Source of the DNA: Ruegeria sp. HKCCSA071
Lineage (GTDB): Bacteria > Pseudomonadota > Alphaproteobacteria > Rhodobacterales > Rhodobacteraceae
Direction of reading: 5' to 3'
DNA: 64,000 nt
Assembly: GCF_017872555.1 (NCBI RefSeq)
Contig: NZ_JAEDOX010000001.1
Location: forward strand, 186,001-250,000
Positions 25,846-35,223 of the stretch are shown in pieces. The translations under genes were made by a program, and so were the position numbers. Below the pieces are notes generated by a model that ran no database searches, was not told the DNA's origin, and saw only the letters and a program-made list of their open reading frames with translations. Numbering within the stretch: the first letter of the stretch is position 1; each line of letters begins with the position of its first letter.

Positions 25846-26208
25846 TCAGCGGATCACGATTTCGTCCGACCGGATCATGCCCAGAACCGAGCGCGCCTGC
25901 TGGTCCAGCAGGTCCAGATCCAGATAGGTGTCGGACAGACGCCGTGTCAGGTTTTCCATCTCGGCGATTTCGACATTCAGTTTTTCCAGACTGCGTGACA
26001 GAGCGTCCCGTTCCGCCGCAATTTCGACCCGCCGGAACAGGCCGTAATCCCCTTGAACAGCGGCAAAGGTGAAATACACACCCAGCATGAAAGCCACCGA
26101 GAAGAAGAGAACTGCACCCAAACCGGGCCGATGGGAACGGGACACTCTGTTTACCGCCGTATGAAAACTTGCCTCAATAACGGGCTCTTTCCGAGCCTCT
26201 GATCGCAC
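25846..26208 (-). CDS. Septum formation initiator family protein (FtsB/DivIC-like)
   Basis: Small bitopic membrane protein of the FtsB/DivIC family, a linker in the divisome. The 120 residues include a cytoplasmic N-terminus, one membrane span (about 33-52), and a leucine/charged heptad pattern (about 60-100) indicating a coiled coil. The first 20 residues are less typical, so translation could begin further in, but no better start is visible. The position next to the pdh genes is common in alphaproteobacteria. Confidence 0.85.
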   Translation of the reverse strand: MRSEARKEPVIEASFHTAVNRVSRSHRPGLGAVLFFSVAFMLGVYFTFAAVQGDYGLFRRVEIAAERDALSRSLEKLNVEIAEMENLTRRLSDTYLDLDLLDQQARSVLGMIRSDEIVIR

Positions 26209-26286
26209 TATGTCACAGGCGATTCGGGTTGTGAATCCCCTGATTCGGTTTTTTCATCAGTATTTCGTGTGCGTCCCGGTTAAAGC

Positions 26287-26631
26287 TCAGCGCCAGGACT
26301 GAAGCTGCTGATTTCTTGCGACCGTCTGCTCTTTCATACAGGTCCAGTAGAACATGGGCGCAGCGCTGCCGCCGCCGGATAGTTCCTTGTCGCAGGTGGC
26401 GTCCCGCGCCTTTAGCCACGCACGTTGTTCCGCCAGAAGGGCATCGCCGTTGCCACGTGCATCAGCGACCGGCTTGATCTGTTTCCACAACCGGTTGAGG
26501 TCGCGGTCAACGGCTTCCCATTGTTCCTTGGCACAGAAATTTGCATCAAGCTGTGTCTGGCCACCGCAACTGGATTGTGCTGTTGCAGGCCACGGCATTG
26601 CGAGAAGGATGAGCAGGTATAATGACCTCAT
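26287..26631 (-). CDS. Secreted LprI/DUF1311-like protein
   Basis: A 114-residue exported protein with signal peptide (about 1-18, ending ATAQ). The mature part has four Cys (CGGQTQLDANFCAKEQW, CDKEL, WTCMKEQ) that could form two disulfides, and a helical middle (VDRDLNRLWKQI) matching the DUF1311/LprI fold of lysozyme-inhibitor-type proteins. Inhibition of lysozyme is known for some members but cannot be read here. It stands between ftsB-like and pgk genes on the same strand. Confidence 0.7.
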   Translation of the reverse strand: MRSLYLLILLAMPWPATAQSSCGGQTQLDANFCAKEQWEAVDRDLNRLWKQIKPVADARGNGDALLAEQRAWLKARDATCDKELSGGGSAAPMFYWTCMKEQTVARNQQLQSWR

Positions 26632-26703
26632 GACATAATCCCCCGTTCAAATAGGGGATAATACCATGAACCGTGACAAGCGGCCAAATGCGATCAGTGC
26701 CGC

Positions 26704-27894
26704 TTATTGTTCCAGCGCAGCGACACCGGGCAGGGTTTTGCCTTCCATCCATTCAAGGAATGCACCGCCTGCGGTCGAGATATAAGTGAAATCCTTGGCC
26801 GCCCCCGACGCATTCAGCGCCGCAACCGTGTCACCGCCACCCGCGACCGAAATCAGCTGACCCGACCGGCTGAGGGCTGCGGCTTTCAGGGCCGCGGCAT
26901 TGGTGGCTGCGTCGAACGGCTCCAGCTCGAACGCGCCCAGCGGGCCGTTCCAGATCAGGGTCTGGCTTTTGTCGAAAATCGCGGTAATCGCGGCGACGCT
27001 TTCAGGGCCCGCGTCCAGGATCATGCCATCCGCAGGGCATTGATCGGCGGGCAGAACCTTGTGGGGCGCGTTGGCCTCGAATTTCTCGGCCACTACAACG
27101 TCACGCGGCAGGACGATCTGGCAGCCCGAGCTTTCGGCCTTGGCCAGAATTTCGGCGGCGGTGTCCTTCATCGCGGTTTCAGCCAGTGATTTGCCAACGC
27201 CGATACCTTGGGCGACAAGGAATGTGTTCGCCATACCGCCACCGATCACCAGATAATCGACCTTGTCGATCAGATTGCCCAGCAGTTCCAGCTTGGTCGA
27301 GACCTTGGCGCCGCCGACAACCGCCGTTACCGGGCGCTTGGGTGCACCCAGTGCGCTTTCCAGCGCCTGCAACTCGGCCTGCATCAGGCGGCCCGCACAG
27401 GCAGGCAGCAGACGGGCGATGGCCTCGGTTGAGCTGTGGGCGCGGTGCGCGGCTGAAAACGCATCGTTGCAATAAATATCCCCCAGCTTGGCCATGCCAG
27501 CGGCCAGATCGGCGTCGTTTTTGGTTTCGGCCGCGTGAAAGCGGGTGTTTTCCAGCAGTAGGACCTGGCCGGGCTGCAAGGCAGCGGCGGCCAGTTCCGC
27601 CTCGGCCCCGACGCAATCGGCAGCAAACAGAACCTTTGCGCCAAAAGCGCTTTCCAAAGTCGGGACCAGTTGTTTCAGTGACAGGCTTTCACGCCGTTCG
27701 CCACCCGGACGGCCAAAATGAGCCAGAAGGATCGGTTTGCCGCCAGCGGCCAGAATATCGCGCACCGAGGGGACGATCCTTTGAATGCGGGTGGCGTCGG
27801 TCACAACACCGTCAACCACGGGCACGTTGATGTCCACACGCACCAGCACGCGTTTGCCGTTCAGGTCCATATCGTCCAGTGTTTTCCAGCCCAT
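26704..27894 (-). CDS. pgk: Phosphoglycerate kinase
   Basis: Glycolytic/gluconeogenic kinase transferring phosphate from 1,3-bisphosphoglycerate to ADP. The 396 residues show the N-terminal RVDINVPV signature (18-25), the AHFGRPGG substrate region, and the C-terminal nucleotide motif [12 protein letters not shown]. It is convergent to nothing and divergent from the cyclophilin gene at 28028, with a 133-bp gap for both promoters. Confidence 0.97.
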   Translation of the reverse strand: MGWKTLDDMDLNGKRVLVRVDINVPVVDGVVTDATRIQRIVPSVRDILAAGGKPILLAHFGRPGGERRESLSLKQLVPTLESAFGAKVLFAADCVGAEAELAAAALQPGQVLLLENTRFHAAETKNDADLAAGMAKLGDIYCNDAFSAAHRAHSSTEAIARLLPACAGRLMQAELQALESALGAPKRPVTAVVGGAKVSTKLELLGNLIDKVDYLVIGGGMANTFLVAQGIGVGKSLAETAMKDTAAEILAKAESSGCQIVLPRDVVVAEKFEANAPHKVLPADQCPADGMILDAGPESVAAITAIFDKSQTLIWNGPLGAFELEPFDAATNAAALKAAALSRSGQLISVAGGGDTVAALNASGAAKDFTYISTAGGAFLEWMEGKTLPGVAALEQ

Positions 27895-28027
27895 TGTGCG
27901 ATCCTTGTCATTGGCAACCGATTTAGGCGGTTCTTTTCCTGCATTTTGCCCTCAGGTCAATGCGTCACTTGGCATTCGCACGCGTGCGTCATAGGTATTT
28001 GCGCAAGATAAACGACAGGAGGGCCTC

Positions 28028-28534
28028 ATGGCCGAGATCAAAGACCCCGAAAACACAATCATCATCGAGCTGAAAGGCGGCAATGTCGTCATCGAGCTGC
28101 TGCCGGATGTAGCGCCTCTGCACAGTGCGCGGATGAAGGAACTGGCCCGTGGCGGTGAATATGACAATGTGGCCTTTCACCGTGTGATCGACGGTTTCAT
28201 GGCGCAAACCGGCGACGTGCAGCATGGCGATATGGAAGACGGGTTCAACCTGCGCATGGCGGGCACCGGGGGTTCGTCACTGCCGAATGTTCCGGCAGAA
28301 TTTTCCAAGCTGCCCCATGATCGCGGTACGCTGGGCGCGGCGCGCTCGCAGAACCCAGATTCGGCCAATTCGCAGTTCTTCATCAACTTCAAGGACAATC
28401 ACTTCCTGAATGGTCAGTACACGGTCTATGGCCGGGTCATCGACGGGATGGAGCACGTCGATGCGATTGTACGCGGCGAGCCGCCTGCAAGCCCGGACCG
28501 CATGATCAGCGTCAAGGTGGCCGCAGATGCATAA
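28028..28534 (+). CDS. Cyclophilin-type peptidyl-prolyl isomerase, cytosolic
   Basis: Catalyses cis-trans isomerisation of Xaa-Pro bonds. The 168-residue protein has no signal peptide and shows the cyclophilin active-site block FHRVIDGFMAQTGD (about 55-68, with the catalytic Arg) and ANSQFFINF. It overlaps the next gene, an exported cyclophilin, by eight bases, so both are made from one mRNA. An AGGAGGG site precedes the ATG. Confidence 0.94.
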   Translation: MAEIKDPENTIIIELKGGNVVIELLPDVAPLHSARMKELARGGEYDNVAFHRVIDGFMAQTGDVQHGDMEDGFNLRMAGTGGSSLPNVPAEFSKLPHDRGTLGAARSQNPDSANSQFFINFKDNHFLNGQYTVYGRVIDGMEHVDAIVRGEPPASPDRMISVKVAADA

Positions 28535-29084
28535 ACTGGCTGCGGCTTTTGCCTTGCTGGCAAGCCCGGCGCTGGCCAGCGGTTTGCAGATCGAGGTCGA
28601 AGGGGAAGGGGCCAATGGCACAATCTCGATCGACCTGTTCGAAGATGTGGCACCCCAGCATGTGGAACAGATCACCGCTCTGGCCGCTGACGGTCAGTAC
28701 GATGGCGTCGTGTTTCACCGCGTGATCGATGGCTTCATGGCGCAAACCGGCGACGTGCAATACGGCAACTCGGGCGCGGACGGCTTCGACATGCGCTATG
28801 CCGGGCGCGGCGGGTCTGATCGCGCGGACCTGCCGGCCGAGTTCTCGGACGTGAGTTTTGACAGGGGCGTTGTCGGCATGGCCCGGTCCAGCGATCCGGA
28901 TTCGGCCAATTCGCAGTTCTTCATCATGTTCGCCCCCGGCCCGTTTCTGGACGGCCAGTATACCGTGGTTGGTCAGGTGACAGACGGTATGGATGTGGTT
29001 GACGCGATCAAGCGGGGCGAAGGTCAGAACGGTGCGATCATCGGTGCACCGGATGTGATGAAAAAAGTCACCGTTACCGAATAA
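28527..29084 (+). CDS. Cyclophilin-type peptidyl-prolyl isomerase, periplasmic
   Basis: A paralogue of the preceding gene with a Sec signal peptide (about residues 1-18, ending PALAS). The 185 residues hold FHRVIDGFMAQTGD and ANSQFFIMF, as in the cytosolic copy, and the DNA of these two blocks is nearly identical between the two genes. The start overlaps the end of the upstream gene by eight bases, suggesting translational coupling. The pair thus provides one isomerase on each side of the inner membrane. Confidence 0.94.
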   Translation: MHKLAAAFALLASPALASGLQIEVEGEGANGTISIDLFEDVAPQHVEQITALAADGQYDGVVFHRVIDGFMAQTGDVQYGNSGADGFDMRYAGRGGSDRADLPAEFSDVSFDRGVVGMARSSDPDSANSQFFIMFAPGPFLDGQYTVVGQVTDGMDVVDAIKRGEGQNGAIIGAPDVMKKVTVTE

Positions 29085-29092
29085 GACGATTT

Positions 29093-29119
29093 AGCCCGGC
29101 TCAAGCGCCGGGCTTTTTC
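29093..29119 (+). terminator. Terminator after the cyclophilin pair
   Basis: The stem agcccggc / gccgggct is followed by five T residues, eight bases after the stop codon; it also faces the convergent hydrolase gene. Confidence 0.82.
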
Positions 29120-29125
29120 TTTGGT

Positions 29126-29968
29126 CTATTGGTCGATGAAGTCGCGGATGGCACGGGTATAGGCACCAGGATCCTGAAAAGATGCGAAGTGGCTGACATC
29201 TTCCAGAACAAGCAACTTGGCGCCCGGAATAGCGTCAGCAATCGCTTGTGAATGCGCCATCAGAATGGCCTCGTCATGTACGCTTTGAACCACGAGTGTC
29301 GGGACGGTGATCGATGACAGCGCCTCAAGCCCGCCGGGTTTTTCGGTGCCCCACATGGTGGCAACCCCACCAAGGAATGCCTCGAACCCGTCAGGGGTGG
29401 GGGACATGGCCGCATAATCTTGGGCCATCATGCCCACGTAAGTGCCAAACACCTCGTTGGTTTCCACCGAAGGATCGATCCCGTCCAGCGTGACATTGCC
29501 TGCGTGGGCAAAGTGACTGGCCAGCCGATCCGGGTTGGTGGTCGAGATTGAATACCCGATATTTGCCCCGTCGGACCAGCCGACCAGATGCACCTGATCG
29601 ACCCCCAGATGATCCAGCAGTGCCAGATAATCCTGCGACAACAACGCGTAGGAATAGGGGCTGCCATCGTTGGTGGATCGTCCATGGCCGCGCGTATCCG
29701 CCACAATCACCCTGTGGTCCTGCGACAGGTCGGCAACCTGCGTGGCCCAGACATCGCCATGGGCAAGCCCGCCGTGGATCAACAGAACCGGGGTGCCGCC
29801 CGCATCGCCATACGTGGCGTAATACATGTTGATGCCGTTGATCTCTGCCGTGCCCGCCTCGGTGGCGGCGGGCATCTGGGGGACTTGCGGGATGCTCAGC
29901 CATTTGTCTTCGGCCCAGCCTGCCGTCGCGGCGCAGCTTAGGAAAAATGCTGTGGTAAATATCTTCAT
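29126..29968 (-). CDS. Exported alpha/beta hydrolase
   Basis: Periplasmic alpha/beta-hydrolase of unknown substrate. Counting from the ATG at 29968, which has a GGGAGGA ribosome site, the 280 residues begin with a signal peptide (about 1-19, ending GWA). The oxyanion block HGGLAHG follows at 65-71, the nucleophile elbow GWSDG (S132), then a late Asp in SVHDEAI and His in EDVSHFA. The triad is therefore complete. The sequence is closest in style to proline iminopeptidase/haloperoxidase-like esterases. It is a single gene. Confidence 0.85.
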   Translation of the reverse strand: MKIFTTAFFLSCAATAGWAEDKWLSIPQVPQMPAATEAGTAEINGINMYYATYGDAGGTPVLLIHGGLAHGDVWATQVADLSQDHRVIVADTRGHGRSTNDGSPYSYALLSQDYLALLDHLGVDQVHLVGWSDGANIGYSISTTNPDRLASHFAHAGNVTLDGIDPSVETNEVFGTYVGMMAQDYAAMSPTPDGFEAFLGGVATMWGTEKPGGLEALSSITVPTLVVQSVHDEAILMAHSQAIADAIPGAKLLVLEDVSHFASFQDPGAYTRAIRDFIDQ

Positions 29969-30066
29969 TGTATCCTCCCGTTGAACCAAAGGCCGTGACC
30001 TAGCCAGATTTGACGGAAGGATACCGTGTTTTTCAGTAAACGGGATAATTACCTTTCCCGCGCGGA

Positions 30067-30756
30067 TCAGTCATCCGAGGACATTGCTTTCCAGATCAAA
30101 GCACCGATTGCGCCGCCAATCAGGGGGGCTACCCAGAACAGCCAGAGCTGAGCCAAAGCAGGGCCGTCGGCAAACAAGGCAACGCCGGTCGAGCGCGCCG
30201 GGTTGACGGAGGTATTCGTCACCGGGATTGAGATCAGGTGGATCAGGGTCAGCGCCAGACCGATGGCAATCGGAGCGAACCCGGCAGGTGCCTTGTCCGA
30301 CGTCGCGCCCAGAATGATCAGAATGAAGAAAGCCGTCATCACGATTTCGATGATCAAAGCCGACATCAACGAATATCCCTGTGGCGAGGCCTCACCATAC
30401 CCGTTTGACGCGAACCCACCGACACCAGCGAAATCGGGTGCGCCACTGACGATCAGGTACAGAACCACTGCGGCGGCAATTGCGCCAATGACCTGTGCAA
30501 CCCAATAGGGCAGAAGGTCTTTGGCCGGAAACCGCCCTCCAATCATCAGGCCCAAACTGACCGCCGGGTTGAAATGCCCGCCCGAGATTGGGCCGACTGT
30601 ATAAGCCATCGTCAAAACTGTAAGGCCAAAGGCAAAGGAAACACCAAGCCAACCGATGCCGACATCTGCGACACCAGCCGCCAGAACGGCACTGCCGCAC
30701 CCCCCTAGAACCAACCAGAACGTGCCGAAGAACTCGGCAAGTAGTTTCGATGACAT
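30067..30756 (-). CDS. aqpZ: Aquaporin Z
   Basis: Inner-membrane water channel with six membrane spans and two NPA half-helices: GGHFNPAVS and [12 protein letters not shown]. The second one keeps the Thr and Arg of the water-selective filter, and His (LIHLIS) and Phe (SFAFGL) complete it, fitting AqpZ and not a glycerol facilitator. The start at 30756 ([13 protein letters not shown]) has a GGAGG site; the 229-residue length is normal. A 14-bp palindrome lies 34 bases upstream. Confidence 0.94.
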   Translation of the reverse strand: MSSKLLAEFFGTFWLVLGGCGSAVLAAGVADVGIGWLGVSFAFGLTVLTMAYTVGPISGGHFNPAVSLGLMIGGRFPAKDLLPYWVAQVIGAIAAAVVLYLIVSGAPDFAGVGGFASNGYGEASPQGYSLMSALIIEIVMTAFFILIILGATSDKAPAGFAPIAIGLALTLIHLISIPVTNTSVNPARSTGVALFADGPALAQLWLFWVAPLIGGAIGALIWKAMSSDD

Positions 30757-30789
30757 AGAAAATCCTCCGCCCAATAATGAGGTTAACCG

Positions 30790-30803
30790 TAATTCAAGAA
30801 TTA
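30790..30803. promoter_or_regulatory. AT-rich palindrome upstream of aqpZ
   Basis: TAATTC-AA-GAATTA ends 34 bases before the aqpZ start codon, a suitable place for an operator. GTTAA-type elements flank it. No factor is recognised. Confidence 0.35.
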
Positions 30804-30858
30804 ACTTATGTTAAATTGTTGCGAACGGGGAATTTTTTACGACGCTTCCTCAATCGGG

Positions 30859-31680
30859 TCAGAACTGACCTCTGTGCCATAGAGCGGGATCAAGATGAAA
30901 AAGCTTAGACAGCTGTTCATAGATTGCCGGGTCAGAGGATTTCAGTTCCTTCGGCCGTTCAAAGAACACTTCGACCGAAACGGCAAAGAATTCTTCGTGC
31001 CCTTCCGCGCCGTAGGGATCGATTACTGTGGGTTTTCCGTTTTCCACGGCATGAACATGTGCCTTATAACCGTTCAGAAAGGCGGTTTCCCACTCGCCAA
31101 AGCTTTGGCCATTGCTGAGCACGGGAACACCATTGGTTGCGCCCGAGAGGTCATCAAGCTGGTGCGCGAACTCGTGAAAGACGACGTTCCGGCCATCGTG
31201 ATCATTCAGGGCACCGCGCTGGCTGTGGGTCCAGGACAGGATCACGGGGCCGCGGTTCCAGCTTTCCCCGCTGCGGATGATTTCCTGTTCGGTGACGACA
31301 TAGCCACTGTGACGGCGCTGTTTTGATTTGAAGGCACCGGGGTAAACCAGAATGGTCGTCAGGTTGTCGTACCATTGGTCCGTATTCACCACGAGCAGAC
31401 AGGCTTGGGCGGCAATCGACACCTGCATGTCTTCGGTAACGTCCAGCCCGTCGCAGCCGACGAAATCGACCTGATCAAGGAACAGGTTGATCTTTCCTTC
31501 CAGCGCCCCGCGCAGGTCTTTGGGCAGTTTCCGGATTATCGGCACCTGAGCGCTCACAATATCGCGCTGGTGCTGGGACAGCGACGTGGCCAGCAAGGTC
31601 AGGCGGGATTGTCTTTTCGACCAGAAGTGAAAGGCCGCAGCGCCAGCGATCAGCGCAACAACCGTCAGAAAAAGCAACAT
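30859..31680 (-). CDS. mtfA: MtfA-like zinc peptidase
   Basis: Zinc-dependent peptidase of the MtfA (DUF980) family; E. coli MtfA binds the repressor Mlc and has aminopeptidase activity. The 273-residue protein has an N-terminal membrane span (about 1-18) not found in E. coli MtfA, a helical body, and the zinc motif HEFAHQLD with H169, E170 and H173; the third ligand is probably in EGHEEFFAVSVEVFFE near residue 230. The membrane anchor suggests location at the inner membrane. Whether Mlc-like partners exist here is unknown. Confidence 0.85.
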   Translation of the reverse strand: MLLFLTVVALIAGAAAFHFWSKRQSRLTLLATSLSQHQRDIVSAQVPIIRKLPKDLRGALEGKINLFLDQVDFVGCDGLDVTEDMQVSIAAQACLLVVNTDQWYDNLTTILVYPGAFKSKQRRHSGYVVTEQEIIRSGESWNRGPVILSWTHSQRGALNDHDGRNVVFHEFAHQLDDLSGATNGVPVLSNGQSFGEWETAFLNGYKAHVHAVENGKPTVIDPYGAEGHEEFFAVSVEVFFERPKELKSSDPAIYEQLSKLFHLDPALWHRGQF

Positions 31681-31799
31681 GGATCGACTGTAGCGCGATC
31701 AGAAAGGGACGAAAACGGGAATCCCGACCCCAAACGGTCGCGCAATAGAAAAGACGCCACGGGTTGCCCCACGGCGTCCTGACAAGAAATGCAGTCTGC

Positions 31800-32300
31800 T
31801 TACTGTTTGACTTCTGCCGCCGGGTTCGATCCGGCTTTGGCGCTGCGGCCGGGGTTGAGAGGGTCGTCCTGACGCTGAACCGAGCCTTCGAAATGCGCGC
31901 CGCTTTCGATGGCAATGGTCTTGTGGATGATGTCGCCTTCGACCCGGGCCGTCGATGTCAGGCGAACCTTGAGACCACGCACGCGGCCAACGATGCGACC
32001 GTTGATCACAACGTCATCTGCGGTGACTTCGCCTTTGATCGTTGCCGATTCACCAATGGTCAGCAGGTGGGCGCGGATGTCGCCTTCGACGGTGCCTTCC
32101 ACCTGAATGTCACCGCTGGTCTTGATGTTGCCGGTGATGTGCAGATCCGAGGACAGGACCGAGGCCGGCGGCTTGGGCTTGGGTGCCATTGCAGGTTTCG
32201 CGTCAGCCGGAGCAGGAGTCGCTGGGGTCGCCGGAGCGGCAGGTTTGGCCGCCTCAGGTGCTTTGGGTGCGGGCTCGTTGATTTTGCTTTTAGAAAACAT
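31800..32300 (-). CDS. Bactofilin
   Basis: Cytoskeletal bactofilin that polymerises without nucleotide and often recruits cell-wall enzymes. The 166 residues have a Pro/Ala-rich N-terminal tail (about 8-48) followed by a beta-helical core (about 50-140) with repeating Gly-Asp-Ile/Val turns such as HITGNIKTSGDIQVEGTVEG. The gene starts inside the last 11 bases of the M23 peptidase gene, so the two are translationally coupled, a known bactofilin-LytM pairing. Confidence 0.92.
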   Translation of the reverse strand: MFSKSKINEPAPKAPEAAKPAAPATPATPAPADAKPAMAPKPKPPASVLSSDLHITGNIKTSGDIQVEGTVEGDIRAHLLTIGESATIKGEVTADDVVINGRIVGRVRGLKVRLTSTARVEGDIIHKTIAIESGAHFEGSVQRQDDPLNPGRSAKAGSNPAAEVKQ

Positions 32301-33621
32301 TTTTCGCAGCCTTGATGTAAGTCATTGGGTTTACGGGATTTCCGTTCACGCGCACCTCATAGTGCAGGTGCGTGCCGGTGGACCGTCCGGTGCTACCCAT
32401 ATCAGCAATATGATCCCCGCGCGAGACCCTTTGGCCGACCTTTACGTTGATCTTGGTGTTATGAGCATAAAGTGTCTCAATTCCGAACGCGTGCTTGATT
32501 TTCACAAGGCGTCCGAAGCCTGATTGCCAGCCGGCATGCGTGACCACACCATCAGCGGTCGCGAATATATCTGTGCCTTGTGGTCCTGCAAAATCGACAC
32601 CGTTATGCTGCCGGCGACCACCGGACTTGGGGTCACGCCGGTTGCCGTAGCCACTGGTGAAACGCACGGCAGAATGTACGGGATTGGCGAAGGGGGCCTT
32701 TTCCGCAGCAATCCGGTACAGGTTCAGCTGATCCATCTGGCGCAGCAACGTGTTTGCGCGGACTTCTTCGGGCGAAAGCTCGTCTTCTTCGCCGCGTGTG
32801 CTAAGGGATAAAGGGGTCAGCGGACCGCCCATACCGCTATATCCGCGCCGGACCTCTTCGATGATGCGATCGGTGGGCATTCCGGCCTGACGGAACATCT
32901 TGTCCAGAGGTTCGACCGAGATGACCATCGCCTCTTCCAGCTGGCGGAAGATCTCGTCGCTGCGTTCCTGCATCAGACGGATTTCAAGTTCCAGATCGTC
33001 CCGCTGTTCCAGCGCGTCCTGCGCGTTGGAGGCGATCAGATCGCGTTCTTTGGCGGTCCGCGCCAAGGCGTCGGTCATGAAGGCCATCTGTACCGGGGCG
33101 CTGGAAACCGCGGCATACATATCAGAGCCGCTGGTGTCCTGTTTCAATTGGGCCAGCTCTGAGCGCGCCTCTTCGCGCTGTTTCATCGTGGCGCGCAATG
33201 TTGTCTGGATAACTTCGATACCTGTCTCAAGCTCGCGGCGACGGTTTTCCGAGGCCAGCAGTTCCGACTGCATCGCGGAAATCTGGTCCAGCGCGGCATT
33301 GAACCGGTCCTGAGCGGCCAGTGCTTCATGTGCGCGGGAATCGCGTTCTGCCGACAGGGTGTTCAGGCGTTCCTGATAGATGGCTTGATCGCGCTTTGCC
33401 TGTTCCCGGAAATTCCCGGCCCCGATGCTGTCCATCAACAGTATGGCTGTCGCAACCGCTGTCCATCCGACCATGACGGCAACTCCGGCCACTGCGACCA
33501 CCTGAGTTTCCGAACTGAGCCGGATAAACCTTGTGTCCTTGTCGGATTTCAGAAAGACCCGGCGTTCCGGGAAATGCCTCTCAAGCAGTGAGTGCAGTTT
33601 AATTGTCAGACGTGTTCGCAC
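32290..33621 (-). CDS. M23/LytM-family membrane-bound peptidoglycan endopeptidase
   Basis: Predicted murein endopeptidase or LytM activator. The 443 residues comprise a short cytoplasmic part, one membrane span (about 41-63), a long periplasmic coiled coil (about 75-240), and a C-terminal LytM domain (about 325-430). The zinc-site residues are kept: HNGVDFAG (His, Asp) and later THLHYEVR (HxH), so it is probably active and not a degenerate EnvC-type activator. Its downstream bactofilin partner suggests a role in localised cell-wall growth. Confidence 0.92.
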   Translation of the reverse strand: MRTRLTIKLHSLLERHFPERRVFLKSDKDTRFIRLSSETQVVAVAGVAVMVGWTAVATAILLMDSIGAGNFREQAKRDQAIYQERLNTLSAERDSRAHEALAAQDRFNAALDQISAMQSELLASENRRRELETGIEVIQTTLRATMKQREEARSELAQLKQDTSGSDMYAAVSSAPVQMAFMTDALARTAKERDLIASNAQDALEQRDDLELEIRLMQERSDEIFRQLEEAMVISVEPLDKMFRQAGMPTDRIIEEVRRGYSGMGGPLTPLSLSTRGEEDELSPEEVRANTLLRQMDQLNLYRIAAEKAPFANPVHSAVRFTSGYGNRRDPKSGGRRQHNGVDFAGPQGTDIFATADGVVTHAGWQSGFGRLVKIKHAFGIETLYAHNTKINVKVGQRVSRGDHIADMGSTGRSTGTHLHYEVRVNGNPVNPMTYIKAAKNVF

Positions 33622-33794
33622 GCGCCCTACCTTTCATCCCCAAGATCGGAACCGGTCGTGAGTGCCTGCCGTCCCTTGCGCCGATTGCATAAAGCGGCAG
33701 CGGCGTTCGGGCAAGTTTGTTGACTAATCAAGTGCAAACGGCGCTGAAATCCCCCAAAGATCGGCGAGATTTTGCCGAAAATGACGCAGAAGTG

Positions 33795-34634
33795 TCAGTT
33801 CGAGAGGTCTCCGGGCGCGGGCAGGTCTTCGGTCAGGGGCCAGTAGAAATCGGGGGGCAACCCGGCTTCGGCCCGTTTTTCTTCGTTGAAGGGCGGTTTG
33901 AGAACACCGTGGAAATATCGCCGGACCAGCGCGTGAAACACATCCTTGGGGTCGACATTTTCGCGGCCGCACAGGAAGTGGAACCATTTTGAGCCGTAAG
34001 CGACGTGGCCGACCTCTTCGGCATAGATTACCTCGAGCGCGGCGATGGCCTGCTCGGCCTTGGCCTTGCGGAATATCTCGATCATGCCGGGGGTCACATC
34101 CAGCCCACGCGCTTCGAGCACCATGGGAACAACGGCCAGCCGTCCCATCAGGTCGTCTGCGGTGTCCTCGGCCGCGCGCCACATGCCTGCATGGGCGGGC
34201 AGGGCGCCATAGTGGCTGCCCATCTGTTCCAGACAATCGCAGACCATCTCGAAATGGCGCGATTCTTCTTCGGCGCATTTCACCCAGTCATCATAGAACC
34301 CGATGGGCATGGGAACATGTCCAAAGCGCGCGATGATGTCCCAGTGCAGATCGACGGCGTTCAGCTCGATATGGGCAACCGCGTGTAGCAGGGCAATGCG
34401 CCCGGCCTCGGTACCCGGTTTCCGTTTGGGTACCTCACGCGGAGACAACAGCGCGGGCTTGTCCGGGCGCGCGGGGGACAGCGGCGGTGATGCGGTGCCG
34501 ATCTCGATGGGTTCACCCTCGGCCTTGCGGGAGGCAAACCACGCGGCGGCATGGGCTTTGGACAGGGCGGTTTTGGCCCGCCCGTCCGCTGTTGTCAGAA
34601 CCTCTGTCGCCATCTGTGTCAGTGTTTTGGGCAC
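33795..34634 (-). CDS. DUF455 ferritin-like protein
   Basis: Member of the DUF455 ferritin-like family, related to the MiaE-type di-iron proteins; function unproven. The 279 residues contain a helical bundle with candidate metal ligands in AVAHIELNAVDLHWD (H88, E90), AEEESRHFEM (E123/E124, H127) and YAEEVGHVAYG. The C-terminal part PPDFYWPL is typical of the family. A single gene on the minus strand, between the M23 gene and bcp. Confidence 0.85.
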   Translation of the reverse strand: MPKTLTQMATEVLTTADGRAKTALSKAHAAAWFASRKAEGEPIEIGTASPPLSPARPDKPALLSPREVPKRKPGTEAGRIALLHAVAHIELNAVDLHWDIIARFGHVPMPIGFYDDWVKCAEEESRHFEMVCDCLEQMGSHYGALPAHAGMWRAAEDTADDLMGRLAVVPMVLEARGLDVTPGMIEIFRKAKAEQAIAALEVIYAEEVGHVAYGSKWFHFLCGRENVDPKDVFHALVRRYFHGVLKPPFNEEKRAEAGLPPDFYWPLTEDLPAPGDLSN

Positions 34635-34702
34635 CGGGTCGCTCCGCCTTTGGCATGTCAGCGCGGGTGATAGACCGGATGGCGCGGCAGGTCGAGGGGG
34701 GC

Positions 34703-35164
34703 TTAGATCGCCTTCACCGCTTCCAGCACCTCATCCACATGGCCGGGCACCTTGACCTTGCGCCAGACCTTGGCAATGCGTCCTTCGCTATCAATGACAA
34801 AGGTTGATCGCTCGATCCCCATCGATTTCCGGCCATACATGTTCTTTTCAACCCATACGCCATAGTCCTCGCAGACGGTCGAGCCTTCGTCCGACAACAG
34901 CGGAGTGGTCAGCCCGTGTTTGGCGACAAACTTGTCATGCTTGGCGACGCTGTCCCGCGAAATGCCGAAAACGTGAGCCCCTGCATCGGTAAACGCCTGA
35001 AGCTGCTCTGAGAAACCGATGGATTCCTTGGTGCAGCCCGGCGTATCATCACGGGGATAGAAGAACAAAACCACGGTGCCACCGCGCAACGCCGAAAGCG
35101 TCACCTCGCCACCGCCGTCGCGCGGCAAAGTGAAGTCGGGGGCGATGTCTGAAACGTCGGGCAT
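34703..35164 (-). CDS. bcp: Bcp/PrxQ-type peroxiredoxin
   Basis: Thiol-dependent peroxidase that reduces hydroperoxides. The 153-residue thioredoxin-fold protein has the peroxidatic C44 in YPRDDTPGCTKES. The resolving Cys found five residues later in E. coli Bcp is absent. The only other Cys is C98 in STVCEDYG, so the protein is either a 1-Cys enzyme or uses C98 as partner. It lies divergent from the YhdP-like gene with 59 bp between them. Confidence 0.92.
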   Translation of the reverse strand: MPDVSDIAPDFTLPRDGGGEVTLSALRGGTVVLFFYPRDDTPGCTKESIGFSEQLQAFTDAGAHVFGISRDSVAKHDKFVAKHGLTTPLLSDEGSTVCEDYGVWVEKNMYGRKSMGIERSTFVIDSEGRIAKVWRKVKVPGHVDEVLEAVKAI

Positions 35165-35223
35165 TGGAAACTCCGCTAAAGGTTTTTAAAGGCTGCCCAT
35201 CATCATAGGGCAACGCGTGCGGG

